Source: Sutcliffiella horikoshii (GTDB lineage: Bacteria; Bacillota; Bacilli; Bacillales; Bacillaceae_I). Taken from it: 64,000 nt of DNA. The notes beneath the pieces are model-generated. The model was not told the DNA's origin. It ran no database searches and was given only the letters and a program-made list of their open reading frames with translations. Below, one piece after another: positions 25,975-34,137 of the stretch. Position numbers and translations under genes: made by a program. Positions within the stretch are counted from its first letter, which is position 1. Each line of letters begins with the position of its first letter. The stretch lies in NCBI GenBank assembly GCA_001636495.1, contig KV440964.1, forward strand, positions 4,108,666 through 4,172,665. Direction: 5' to 3'.

Positions 25975-26481
25975 ATGAACAAAACGTGTAAAGATACTAG
26001 AGTCATCCGAACCAGCCGGGTTTTTCCGAACGATATAAATAACCACAATACCCTTTTCGGAGGTAAATTGTTGTCGGATGTGGACATGCTTGCCTCTATT
26101 TCTGCAGCAAGAATGTGCCGCTGCGAATGTGTCACAGCCTCCATGGACTCAGTCGATTTCCTGTCACCAATCCGGCCAACCGATGCAGTTATTTTCGAAT
26201 CGTTTGTGACGTGGACTGGCAAATCATCAATGGAAGTTTTCGTAAAAGTAACAGCGGAAGACTTAACAAAGGGTACAAAAAATATTGCAGCGACCGCATT
26301 TTTAACGTTTGTCGCACTTGATGATCATGGAAAGCCTGCGCCTGTACCTCCCATCACACCCGAATCAGAAGAAGAGATTTATCTAAATAAAACGGGGGAT
26401 GAAAGAGCTAAAGCAAGACGCATCAGGCGAGCGGAAAGTAAAGCGCTCGCTTCAAAGCTGACAAGTGGTTTTTCCTCATAA
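25975..26481 (+). CDS. ykhA: Acyl-CoA thioesterase, YkhA-like hotdog fold
   Basis: 168 residues. HNTLFGGKLLSDVDMLASIS is the signature helix of hotdog acyl-CoA thioesterases of the YkhA/YciA class, followed by VTASMDSVDFLSPI and TAFLTFVALDD. It hydrolyses acyl-CoA to free acid and CoA in the cytoplasm. Start at 25975 because AAGGAG lies 7-8 bases before it; an upstream frame extension to 25843 lacks such a site. Single gene, ended by the terminator at 26521. Confidence 0.9.
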   Translation: MNKTCKDTRVIRTSRVFPNDINNHNTLFGGKLLSDVDMLASISAARMCRCECVTASMDSVDFLSPIRPTDAVIFESFVTWTGKSSMEVFVKVTAEDLTKGTKNIAATAFLTFVALDDHGKPAPVPPITPESEEEIYLNKTGDERAKARRIRRAESKALASKLTSGFSS

Positions 26482-26520
26482 ATAGGGTCTATATTCTGTG
26501 AAAATATGCCCACTATAAAA

Positions 26521-26551
26521 AAACCCCCAAGCAATTTATGCTTGGGGGTTT
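26521..26551. terminator. Terminator after the thioesterase gene
   Basis: AAACCCCCAAGC and GCTTGGGGGTTT form a 12-bp stem over a 7-nt loop, flanked by A-run on the left, which gives a T-run on the minus strand too. Works for both directions. Confidence 0.88.
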
Positions 26552-26579
26552 AAAGTATACCCTAACTCGTTAATACACA

Positions 26580-26711
26580 TTATTTCCGATAAGGCAAAAT
26601 CCTATTGGACTCATCTAATACCTTGTTAACTGAATCAATGTTCTATAGCACTGAACGACTAATAACTACAGTATTTTCAACATTGTAGTTTACAGATTCT
26701 TTTTTGCTCAT
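26580..26711 (-). pseudogene. Small gene with an in-frame amber codon
   Basis: On the minus strand GAAGGGAGAAC precedes an ATG at 26711. The frame reads MSKKESVNYNVENTVV-ISRSVL, then TAG at 26645-26643, and continues in the same frame as NIDSVNKVLDESNRILPYRK to TAA at 26580. A good ribosome binding site and a sensible continuation suggest a 43-codon protein broken by a point mutation; alternatively only the 22-residue peptide is made. It does not match a family I know. The rest of 26482-26845 holds only the terminator. Confidence 0.35.
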
Positions 26712-26845
26712 GTTCTCCCTTCTAGTAACCTAATTAGAAATTCGTGTTGTTCTGTTATATCATGATTTATTTCAGCTTGATAAACTTACTCTGACTTGGT
26801 TCTTTTGGATTAGCTTCATATGCAGAACTAATAAAAATTCTAGTC

Positions 26846-27586
26846 TTATTTATCAATAACTTCCCCTTCCCCCTCCCGAATCATCCGCTCTACCTGCAAG
26901 ACGGTTGAAAAAACGTGAAGAAAGGCTTCTTGTTCGGTTGAGTTTTTTTGGTAACGTTCGTAATAGTGAGGTAGGAGGGTAGCGATGTGTTCTCTTGCTT
27001 GATAGTCGAAATGGTAGAAATCAATTATGGGGAAATATAGTCCATCTCCAATAGGTAATAAAGTACCAGCTACTATTTCTCCTTTTTTGGGTGGGATAGC
27101 GTGCCGGTCATAAACGACAACATCAAGTGTCTCTTCAGTTCGGATATCAATTAATACTAAGGTGCGGTCGTTGTATTTGTAGCCTACATAGTAGAATTTG
27201 GTTGTGGCCTTCTCCCATTGTTTAAGCCAGGAGATGATAAGTGGTTTGTGTTTGAGGTCTGAGTAGTTTTTCGCGATATAATCTTGCACAAATAAAATTT
27301 CGATTCCTTTGCTTGCCTGGAATAATACCTTCCACCAGAACAGATTGTGTTCGAGGGAGTGCCTTTTCTCCTCGGGAATCTGGTGTTCATCGATATATCC
27401 CTCCATCAGTTCCTGAAAGTCTTTGAAATGAGCGCCAACCACCTCTCTTGCAAAATCGGTATAGACGTCCGTAAGCAACTCTACCTTTAACTCCTCAGAA
27501 ATCGGCAGGTCATTTTTAAACTCCCCGGAATGTGTTGCAGACTGAGCAAAACACACGACATTATCAGCAATATCAACCTTCTTCAT
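26846..27586 (-). CDS. Hypothetical protein, 246 residues
   Basis: I do not recognise this protein. It is soluble, acidic and has a probable mixed alpha/beta fold: a helical first half (VELLTDVYTDFAREVVGAHF, then SLEHNLFWWKVLFQASKG) and a beta-rich second half (FYYVGYKYNDRTLVLIDIRT, GEIVAGTLLPIGDGLYFPI). The latter looks like an OB/SH3-type barrel of the sort found in SEC-C or nucleic-acid-binding accessory proteins, a weak guess. GAAGGGATTGATGTA precedes the start. Single gene. Confidence 0.7.
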   Translation of the reverse strand: MKKVDIADNVVCFAQSATHSGEFKNDLPISEELKVELLTDVYTDFAREVVGAHFKDFQELMEGYIDEHQIPEEKRHSLEHNLFWWKVLFQASKGIEILFVQDYIAKNYSDLKHKPLIISWLKQWEKATTKFYYVGYKYNDRTLVLIDIRTEETLDVVVYDRHAIPPKKGEIVAGTLLPIGDGLYFPIIDFYHFDYQAREHIATLLPHYYERYQKNSTEQEAFLHVFSTVLQVERMIREGEGEVIDK

Positions 27587-27711
27587 TACATCAATCCCTT
27601 CTATTAATAGTTTGGTACAGAGAAAGGATTCGACATTTATTTACATATTCCTGCTTTTACATTTATTCTTTTCCACTAAACTGGCACTAGTCGATGTCAA
27701 TCTAGTAATAG

Positions 27712-28347
27712 TCACATCCAGTGCAAATAAATCGCAAACAGATATTGTGCCAAATAATAAGGGATCATCACCAGATAGTTTCTATAGGTTAACTTTCCGA
27801 CAAATTTGTCCCAGGCAAGAATGGCATCGGAAAAGAAAAAAAGGATGGCACCTGCAATGATTATCGGCTGTTGGCTATAGAACGCTGCCCATACCATGGA
27901 TGTGATGATCGCCACATACCCCGTGACTGCAAGGAAAAGGACGATACCTCCCGAATTGAGAACCCCTTTTGACAGTTTTAATAGATAGAGAATAGCGACA
28001 ACAAGTAATGCTCCGATTACCAAGAGATTTATCTCCCCACTGCTTGGAAGAGATAGAAACGCTACAACATAGCAAATATGCCCGGCCAAAAAGGATACTA
28101 ATCCATATACAAAACGATCCTTAGGAAGCATCAGGAAAATATCACCTAGAATCGAAAATAACAACCCCGCCAAGATCCACCAGCTAAAAGTAGAGGATGA
28201 ATTCCCCAGTCCCATCACCGCTATCAAAATAATGACTACCATGGTCCCCGGCTTTAATAGATACATCCATGTTTTATGTTGTTTTTCTGCTGCAAAAAGA
28301 TAAAGACTACCCAGAAGAATAGTAAGAATCGAGAGTGAAAGCAACAA
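27712..28347 (-). CDS. YhhN/TMEM86 family membrane protein (lysoplasmalogenase-like)
   Basis: 211 residues, about eight short membrane helices. The GLLFSILGDIFLMLP and LFFFSDAILAWDKF segments with paired Asp residues are the signature of the YhhN/TMEM86 family, whose animal members hydrolyse lysoplasmalogens. The bacterial substrate is not settled. The start is TTG at 28347 with AAAGGGGGT upstream. Single gene. Confidence 0.87.
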   Translation of the reverse strand: MLLSLSILTILLGSLYLFAAEKQHKTWMYLLKPGTMVVIILIAVMGLGNSSSTFSWWILAGLLFSILGDIFLMLPKDRFVYGLVSFLAGHICYVVAFLSLPSSGEINLLVIGALLVVAILYLLKLSKGVLNSGGIVLFLAVTGYVAIITSMVWAAFYSQQPIIIAGAILFFFSDAILAWDKFVGKLTYRNYLVMIPYYLAQYLFAIYLHWM

Positions 28348-28497
28348 TTTTAATACCCCCTTTAGACTGTAACTATATTTTAATCTACAAACAGGAACCT
28401 TAGAAGGTAAATGTAGAATTGTTTTTACCTCCCTTGCCTACTTTCCATCATCCATGCTAGACTTATAGTAACTTTTGAAGAAATGGAGGGTTTTCCT

Positions 28498-28542
28498 ATG
28501 ACTGCAAGTATGCGACTTCGATTCCACGCTTTGAACCGTTAA
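28498..28542 (+). CDS. Macrolide-sensing leader peptide, ErmDL-like
   Basis: A 14-codon gene encoding MTASMRLRFHALNR, with GGAGGG 7 bases before the ATG. The ErmD leader peptide is, from memory, MTHSMRLRFPTLNQ; 10 of 14 positions agree, including the whole MRLRF segment. In ErmDL-type peptides the ribosome stalls at the MRLR motif when a macrolide is bound in the exit tunnel. It lies upstream of an intrinsic terminator and a macrolide phosphotransferase gene, so its translation should decide read-through. Confidence 0.85.
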   Translation: MTASMRLRFHALNR

Positions 28543-28643
28543 TTAAATACGTTCAAAGGCTCTGCCTGTGTGTGCAGGGTAAATGGGATTGGTCTGCCTA
28601 CTTTTAGGAAACCTTTATTTTACGATGCTTATATGATTGTAGA

Positions 28644-28680
28644 AAAAAGAGGGGACAGTCTACCCTCTTTTTGTTATGCC
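28644..28680 (+). terminator. Attenuator terminator upstream of the phosphotransferase gene
   Basis: AAAAAGAGGG (28644-28653), 9-nt loop, CCCTCTTTTT (28663-28672), then GTTATGCC and six T. It lies 101 bases after the leader peptide stop and 90 bases before the mph start. In between, CTGCCTGTGTGTGCAGGG (about 28561-28578) can form a smaller hairpin. This arrangement resembles the transcription attenuator of ermK. Confidence 0.8.
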
Positions 28681-28769
28681 TTTTTTAAGTGCAGCCTTTA
28701 AGGGCTTATTTTGCCTACCCATCAACTCTTCTCACAGGACGCCCAAAATAAAAATGAAGAGGAGAATGA

Positions 28770-29678
28770 ATGATGACAATAACAAAAGAAAAAGTAATAG
28801 AAATTGCGAAGGATAATGGCCTAGACATACTGGCCGACTCACTGACTTTTAACGAATCAGGACTAGATTTCCTTGTGGTATTTGCTGAAGATACTAATGG
28901 TGCGGAATGGGTTTTACGCTTCCCAAGAAGAGAAGATGTGATGGCTTCCACTCAAAAGGAAAAGCGCACGCTTGATTTCGTCGTGGCACAGCTAAGTATA
29001 GAAGCACCAAACTGGCTGATTTACACGGATTCACTGATTGCATACAAGAAACTCTCTGGGGTGCCGGCCGCTACAGTAGACCCAGAGGCCCAGGCATATG
29101 TATGGGTACTCGACGAAAAGAACGTACCAACTGTTTTTAATGAAACACTGGCACAAGCTTTGGTATCACTACACCAGATTGACCATGAGGAAGCACGTCA
29201 TGCCGGTCTCCCTGTGGAAACATCTGAAGAAATCCGTGAAAACATGGCAAAAAGGATCGAGAAAGTGAAAGAGAAATTTCATGTGGACCCGGAGCTTTGG
29301 CAAAGATGGCAGGACTGGCTGGGGAATGATTCCCTCTGGCCAAAACAAACCGCCCTTGTACACGGCGACCTGCATGCCGGACATATCTTGATAGATGAAG
29401 AAAATAAGGTCACCGGCTTTATCGACTGGACCGAAGCTGCCGTAGGAGATATTGCCATCGACTTTGTAGCGCCCTATCGCACATTTGGAGAAGATGTGTT
29501 GAAAGAATTGATCCATCATTATGAAAAAGCTGGTGGATACGTATGGCCGGGGATGGCACAGCACGTTATTGAATTAACCGCAGCCTACCCGATTGCCGTA
29601 GCGGAGTTTGCGATCAAATCTGGCTTGGAAGAATATATGGAAATGGCGAGGCAAGTGTTGGGGGGGAATGAGGAATAG
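28770..29678 (+). CDS. Macrolide 2'-phosphotransferase (Mph family)
   Basis: 302 residues of the aminoglycoside/macrolide phosphotransferase fold; it would inactivate macrolides by phosphorylating the desosamine 2'-OH using GTP. The catalytic loop is LVHGDLHAGHILIDEENK, with HGDLH-x-GHILID typical of Mph enzymes, and the metal-binding FIDWTEAAVGD follows. N-terminal nucleotide-binding part: WVLRFPRREDV. GAGGAG lies 5 bases before ATG 28770 and 8 before ATG 28773. The upstream MRLR leader peptide and terminator strongly support macrolides as the true inducer and substrate. Related chromosomal Mph genes are known in the B. cereus group. Confidence 0.88.
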   Translation: MMTITKEKVIEIAKDNGLDILADSLTFNESGLDFLVVFAEDTNGAEWVLRFPRREDVMASTQKEKRTLDFVVAQLSIEAPNWLIYTDSLIAYKKLSGVPAATVDPEAQAYVWVLDEKNVPTVFNETLAQALVSLHQIDHEEARHAGLPVETSEEIRENMAKRIEKVKEKFHVDPELWQRWQDWLGNDSLWPKQTALVHGDLHAGHILIDEENKVTGFIDWTEAAVGDIAIDFVAPYRTFGEDVLKELIHHYEKAGGYVWPGMAQHVIELTAAYPIAVAEFAIKSGLEEYMEMARQVLGGNEE

Positions 29679-29739
29679 AATCTAGCATTAGAGGTCTAGC
29701 TTGTAAGATGATGACCATTTTGGAATGAAAATAACAATG

Positions 29740-29772
29740 AAAAGGACTTCATAAACGGCATGAAGTCCTTTT
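29740..29772 (+). terminator. Terminator after the phosphotransferase gene
   Basis: AAAAGGACTTCAT (29740-29752) pairs perfectly with ATGAAGTCCTTTT (29760-29772) over a 7-nt loop, 61 bases past the stop. Confidence 0.85.
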
Positions 29773-29914
29773 CAACAAGAAATAAGCTACGAGATTGTCT
29801 TCATAAGCGGGATGATGACAATCCCAACTAAAAATCACCTTCCAAATTGTCTTCATATTTATAAAAATTTGAAATCCTAACGGTTCCACTCCTACCGAGG
29901 GAGCCGTCCTTCCC

Positions 29915-30754
29915 TTATTCCTGAATCTGCTTCAACGACTTCTCCACAAAAGCAAACGCATAATCTTTAGTTACTTTTTCCGTATTAAAATAGAATGCAT
30001 ACACATCATCATCTTGTCGAAAACTGATCCTGAACGTTTCTGGGATAGATTCTTTTCTATGACTATAGTAGACAGTTTTGCCGGCAATTGTTTTTTCCTC
30101 TCCAATCAGACGTCTATTAATATCATCTATATGACTCGTATCTCCATTTGCGATGCTCAGACTCACCATGTGTTTATCATCAACCAATGGCTCACCGTAA
30201 ATTATATCTCCAAAGACGCCACCATATCTTTTCTCCAGTTCCTCTTCCTGCTCCTTTTCCTCTTCTCCTGCATCCAATGTACTATAAATGAAAATTCCGT
30301 AAACTGGATCGCCGATATGAGCTTCATCATCAATAATGTATCCGTCTTTTATAATGGTAGCCACCTTTAAAGGAACATCTGCATGAAATGGAATATGAAC
30401 CTCCGTCCCAAGCTTACCAGATGCTACTTTTTCTAAATTAGTGTACGGCGTCACCCCTCCATTGCCAGGTTCCACACCAGTTTCAGCCTCTTCCTCCACT
30501 GTCAAGCTCTTTTCTTTATCTGAAAAGATCACCTCTGTCGCAAGAAAGTACCCACCAATCACCAATAACAACCCCGCCATCACAAATGAAAATACCGGCC
30601 TCATATCCCATCTCCTTTGTTGTCTTTTCTCCGGTTGCCTAACTGAACCCATCACTCTTTCATGGAGTTCCTTCTTCCCTTCCTCATCCATCCTAATCGA
30701 CTGATATCCTTTCAACGTCCGATCCAGGCGACTCTCATCTTTCTCATGCGTCAT
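29915..30754 (-). CDS. Probable membrane anti-sigma factor for the adjacent ECF sigma
   Basis: 279 residues: about 50 cytoplasmic residues, one membrane helix (PVFSFVMAGLLLVIGGYFLA), and a ~190-residue outer domain rich in charged residues. Topology and position downstream of an ECF sigma gene (11-base overlap, GGAGGG before the ATG) fit an anti-sigma factor. It lacks the HxxxCxxC zinc anti-sigma motif, so it is of the RsiX-like or another divergent type. The outer domain shares the pattern IGDPVYGIFIYSTL..GEPLVDDKHM with the outer domain of the protein at 31423-32157 (IMGEPLITDGSIYGAYFY), so the two pairs are paralogous. Confidence 0.75.
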   Translation of the reverse strand: MTHEKDESRLDRTLKGYQSIRMDEEGKKELHERVMGSVRQPEKRQQRRWDMRPVFSFVMAGLLLVIGGYFLATEVIFSDKEKSLTVEEEAETGVEPGNGGVTPYTNLEKVASGKLGTEVHIPFHADVPLKVATIIKDGYIIDDEAHIGDPVYGIFIYSTLDAGEEEKEQEEELEKRYGGVFGDIIYGEPLVDDKHMVSLSIANGDTSHIDDINRRLIGEEKTIAGKTVYYSHRKESIPETFRISFRQDDDVYAFYFNTEKVTKDYAFAFVEKSLKQIQE

Positions 30755-31277
30755 GGTTATAACCCTCCTTCAGCATCTGTTTCTTCAAGGCCTCTAACGC
30801 TCTATGCAAAGTGGTCTTCACCTTGCCTTCACTCCAACCCAGAATTTCCGCGGTTTCCCGAACCGTCAAATCCTTTATTTTTCGTAAAATAACGACTTCT
30901 CGATATGACCTTTTCAATTGTTGTAAGGCACGATACAGATACGCCTCATATTCCCCTTGCTGCGCCACCTGCTCTGGTAGATATTCTGTTGTGTGTAGGA
31001 TTGCCGTTGTTGCAAAAGAATCCACCACAAAACGAAAAGGCTTCCTCTTCCGAAACTCATCGATTGTCGCATTCCGCGCAATCCGGTACAGCCAATTCCT
31101 TTCACTTGTCTCCCCTTTAAAACGATCTATTGCTTGATAAGCCTTGATATACGTATCATGCGTCAAATCCTTCGCCATCTCAGGATCACCGGTCATCATC
31201 AGAACATAACGAAAAACCTCATCACTATACTGTTCATACCAATCATTCAGCTTTCGAATGGACCATTCTCCCTCCAT
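30744..31277 (-). CDS. ECF sigma factor, SigX-like
   Basis: 177 residues with sigma region 2 (LNDWYEQYSDEVFRYVLMM, DLTHDTYIKAYQAIDRFKG, WLYRIARNATIDEFRKRK) and region 4 (LKRSYREVVILRKIKDLTVR, LGWSEGKVKTTLHRALEAL). The SEGKVKTTLHRA helix resembles B. subtilis SigX. ATG at 31277 has AGGTGA 5 bases before; a GTG 9 bases further upstream is less likely. Co-transcribed with the anti-sigma gene. A second, related pair follows immediately upstream on the chromosome map at 31423-32659. Confidence 0.88.
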   Translation of the reverse strand: MEGEWSIRKLNDWYEQYSDEVFRYVLMMTGDPEMAKDLTHDTYIKAYQAIDRFKGETSERNWLYRIARNATIDEFRKRKPFRFVVDSFATTAILHTTEYLPEQVAQQGEYEAYLYRALQQLKRSYREVVILRKIKDLTVRETAEILGWSEGKVKTTLHRALEALKKQMLKEGYNHDA

Positions 31278-31422
31278 GTATTTCACCTATCTCTCTATAG
31301 CTATCGCAAATTTGCTTACTTTAAGGACGTGAGGATTGTAATATGGTTACACTTTTACAAAATAAAAAATTCCGTCTGCAACTCTAGTTTACACTAGAAG
31401 GCAAATGGAACCTTTTATTCGA

Positions 31423-32157
31423 TTATTTATATTTGAGCAGCTTTGCAAGTTCAACTATATCCTTTTTCAACTGCTCCGCTTCTTGGTCTGACATATCCTT
31501 AAACTGAAAGGGTGGGGAAAAAGTGTACACATAATTGTCGCTTACGACTTGAAGTGTCACACCTCCATATTCTTGGTTTGAAATTGTCATTACAGCCCTG
31601 TGATCCCCGACTAGTATCTCTGTAGATTCATAGGATGCTGAAGGGTATTTTTTGTGCGGTAATAGCATTTCCATCCTTTGTTCCATAGAATACTCATCAT
31701 TTTCATAAGTAGTAATATGAAGTAATTCAGGGGAACGATTACCAAGCTGGTAAAAGTAAGCGCCATAGATACTACCATCCGTAATTAATGGCTCACCCAT
31801 GATGGCATGAATATAATCTTCTGCATTCATCGGAAACACTTGAAATATAGGGTCAAATTCAATACCTTTAGGTTCGGCATTTTTCACGGTATTTGGAGCT
31901 GCTTGATAAAGATCTTCCTCTTTAACAAAAACTTCCTGTTTTTCTATTACGATAAATGGAATACTTATCATCAGTAATAATGTTGCGATGGCTATTAGAA
32001 GTTTTGAGGCAACTCGCCTTTTCTTGATGCTTCGTATACTGTATCCAATTTGATTTCTTACCAGTCCGGCACGCTCCTGATTCCACTCCAAATCATGCTC
32101 CAACCTCTTCAATGATTGCTCCAAACGGGATTCACCTTCTGACCTGCTTCTCATCAT
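31423..32157 (-). CDS. Probable membrane anti-sigma factor (second pair)
   Basis: 244 residues: short cytoplasmic part, membrane helix (LLIAIATLLLMISIPFIVI, about 53-71) and an outer domain. Its first 26 bases overlap the sigma gene and GGAGG lies 6 bases before the ATG, so translation is coupled. No zinc anti-sigma motif. It resembles the 279-residue protein at 29915 in topology and in the GEPLITDG/ GEPLVDD segment. Function is inferred from context. Confidence 0.72.
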   Translation of the reverse strand: MMRSRSEGESRLEQSLKRLEHDLEWNQERAGLVRNQIGYSIRSIKKRRVASKLLIAIATLLLMISIPFIVIEKQEVFVKEEDLYQAAPNTVKNAEPKGIEFDPIFQVFPMNAEDYIHAIMGEPLITDGSIYGAYFYQLGNRSPELLHITTYENDEYSMEQRMEMLLPHKKYPSASYESTEILVGDHRAVMTISNQEYGGVTLQVVSDNYVYTFSPPFQFKDMSDQEAEQLKKDIVELAKLLKYK

Positions 32158-32659
32158 TATTTACCTCCCTCTTCATTTTCTCCTCCAAGGTCTGCATCGC
32201 TCGAAACAAAGTTGACTTCACTTTACTTTCGGACCAGTCCAAGATGTGGGCTGTTTCCAGGATAGAAAAACCTTTAATCTTTCTAAGGATGATTACCTGC
32301 TTATATGCAGCTTTCATATTACTTAAAGCTTCATAAAGTTCTCGGGAATTCTCTTTAATGATGATGATATCCTCTGATGATGCTGCTAGTTCTTTATTAA
32401 ATACTTGATGGAATAATCTAATAGGCTTCATTTTACGGATGTAATCGACAGTAGTATTATGAGCAATTTTGAAAAGCCAGGTTTTCGGGGAAGAATCCCT
32501 TTTAAATGTATGATGATGCTTATATGCCCTTAAAAAAGTCTCTTGCGTCAAATCCTCTGCCTGCTGACTGTCTTTGACCATGAGAATAATGTATTTGAAA
32601 ATAGTCTGATGGTATTGGCTATACCACTCCTCTATCTCATTTTCTTTATAGATTGACAC
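32132..32659 (-). CDS. ECF sigma factor, SigX-like (second pair)
   Basis: 175 residues; region 2 IEEWYSQYHQTIFKYIILM and DLTQETFLRAYKHHHTFKRD, region 4 YKQVIILRKIKGFSILETAH and LDWSESKVKSTLFRAMQTL. I place the start at GTG 32659 because GAGGGGG lies 8 bases upstream; a longer open frame to 32779 begins with a hydrophobic stretch that is not part of sigma factors. Paralogue of the sigma factor at 30744-31277. The two pairs are arranged head to tail. Confidence 0.85.
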   Translation of the reverse strand: MSIYKENEIEEWYSQYHQTIFKYIILMVKDSQQAEDLTQETFLRAYKHHHTFKRDSSPKTWLFKIAHNTTVDYIRKMKPIRLFHQVFNKELAASSEDIIIIKENSRELYEALSNMKAAYKQVIILRKIKGFSILETAHILDWSESKVKSTLFRAMQTLEEKMKREVNNDEKQVRR

Positions 32660-32781
32660 CCAGTTTTCCCCCTCATTTTTTTGACACTGTATAGACGGGT
32701 GAACTTCAAAAAAGTTTTGAAATAATGTTAAAAATAAAAGAATGGCTTCCTGCCTTTTACTCAGAAGCAGGAGAACCATCC

Positions 32782-33786
32782 TTATAGTATCTTCACTTCA
32801 TTCCAAATCTGTTCCAACGTTTTTCCCTCTATCACTGCTTGATCAAGTAATTCCTCCACTGTCCCAAATGACTGCAGATCTCTTTCAGAGTCCGATAGAT
32901 GCCATTGTCCAGAATGGTTATTAAGGTGATAAATAGAACCATTCAAGCTGAAACTCACCATGCCTCTAAGATGAATGTCCTCCTTTAATTGATCAAAGGA
33001 GTAGTTCAGCTTTTCCACAATCATTTCGCCGAGCATTCGAATGTCGCTGTCCATGTCTACCCGGAAAGTTTCTATTAATTGAAGCAATGTATCATCGTCC
33101 AGGCGATAAGTTAAGTAGTTCCAAACATTGCTTGCAACCTCCGACCTAATGTATGGATCAGGGTGCTTGCTCAACAACACCAGCTGTTTCCCGAGCCACT
33201 CCTCATCAACATCTCCTTGCGACAAGGTGCCCAAGGCTATCACTAACTCCTCTGACTCATTCTTTTCTAGCAACCTCTCAAACTCTTCTTGACTATAAAA
33301 TTTATATTCAAAGGAACCATCAAAGTCAAACTCCTCCTCTTCCTCTACATATAAATTGGAAAGGAACTCTTCGAAAGACAACGTCAGTTTCACCAGCTTT
33401 CCACTATCACTTTCCACATAGACAATCTCCGGGTCTGATTGGACCTTGCGATAATCAAATGCCAACCAGCTGTGACCGTCCCCGTTAAATAATATCAGCC
33501 CCTCCGGCAACCCCCATTCATTTATAAAATAAGAGTTTTCTAGAATGCCGTTTTCCTTCCCTATCCCCATGATATACTCCACTTGGACATAGCTGTCTCC
33601 CCAGTCAGTAGCTACAGGACTCGGATGCGCGTTATAGATAATCTGGCCTCCGTTTTGCTCCATTAATAATTCAAGGTAGGCTTTGGGAAGACTGACTTTG
33701 AGTCGATTCTCTGCGTACTTAATATCTGATAAAAGTAGTGACTTTAACTTATACTCATCAAAATCTGCTTTTCTCCATATTTTCAA
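32782..33786 (-). CDS. SMI1/KNR4 (SUKH) family protein with C-terminal helical repeats
   Basis: 334 residues. Residues 20-150 carry the SUKH pattern: AENRLKVSLPKAYLELLMEQNGG, EWGLPEGLILFNGDGHSWLAFDY and LSFEEFLSNLYVE. The rest (about 175-330) is helical with HEAT-like pieces (HPDPYIRSEVASNVWNYL). SUKH proteins are common immunity proteins against nuclease toxins and also occur as orphan genes. No toxin gene is adjacent here; the nearest polymorphic toxin is the LXG gene at 52935. TTG start with AAAGGAG upstream. Confidence 0.8.
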   Translation of the reverse strand: MKIWRKADFDEYKLKSLLLSDIKYAENRLKVSLPKAYLELLMEQNGGQIIYNAHPSPVATDWGDSYVQVEYIMGIGKENGILENSYFINEWGLPEGLILFNGDGHSWLAFDYRKVQSDPEIVYVESDSGKLVKLTLSFEEFLSNLYVEEEEEFDFDGSFEYKFYSQEEFERLLEKNESEELVIALGTLSQGDVDEEWLGKQLVLLSKHPDPYIRSEVASNVWNYLTYRLDDDTLLQLIETFRVDMDSDIRMLGEMIVEKLNYSFDQLKEDIHLRGMVSFSLNGSIYHLNNHSGQWHLSDSERDLQSFGTVEELLDQAVIEGKTLEQIWNEVKIL

Positions 33787-33892
33787 TAGCTTACTCCTTT
33801 TAACACTTATTTTTAGGATTATTTTACCATATCCCTTCAGTAGATGAGGGAAGCACGATTGAATTTTGCAGGGGAAGCTTCTTCATAATCAG

Positions 33893-34047
33893 ATGAAGAC
33901 CTCTCTATTTCGATTTTCGCTCACAGAAGTCTTCATAACTCCAATGAAGACCTCTCCACTTCGATTTTCGCATCACAGAGGTCTTCATAACCAGAATGAA
34001 GACCTTCCTACTTCGTTTTCCAAGGCACAGAGGTCTTCATGGAAACA
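33893..34047. repeat. 51-52-bp tandem repeat, each unit self-complementary
   Basis: Three units start with ATGAAGAC at 33893, 33944 and 33996. Each unit also contains the inverse arm (AGAAGTCTTCAT or AGAGGTCTTCAT) about 31 bases later, so every unit can fold as a hairpin, for example ATGAAGACCTCT with AGAGGTCTTCAT. A partial copy (GAAGCTTCTTCAT) precedes the first unit. It fills most of the 350-base gap between the SUKH and SDR genes; the remainder holds only the SDR terminator. Confidence 0.82.
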
Positions 34048-34085
34048 GAATTGCCTGTGTCGGTAAATAAGAGATTTATATAACT

Positions 34086-34122
34086 ATAAAAAACCGGTGA
34101 CCCTCCCAAAAAAGGTCACCGA
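34086..34122 (-). terminator. Terminator of the SDR gene
   Basis: On the minus strand TCGGTGACC (34122-34114) pairs with GGTCACCGG (34102-34094), followed by TTTTTTAT. Located 16 bases after the stop codon. Confidence 0.85.
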
Positions 34123-34137
34123 TTTCTATATTCTCAT

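Noticed and set aside
32660-32779. N-terminal extension of the second ECF sigma factor
   Set aside because: Hydrophobic and unlike sigma region 2; GTG at 32659 has a proper ribosome binding site.
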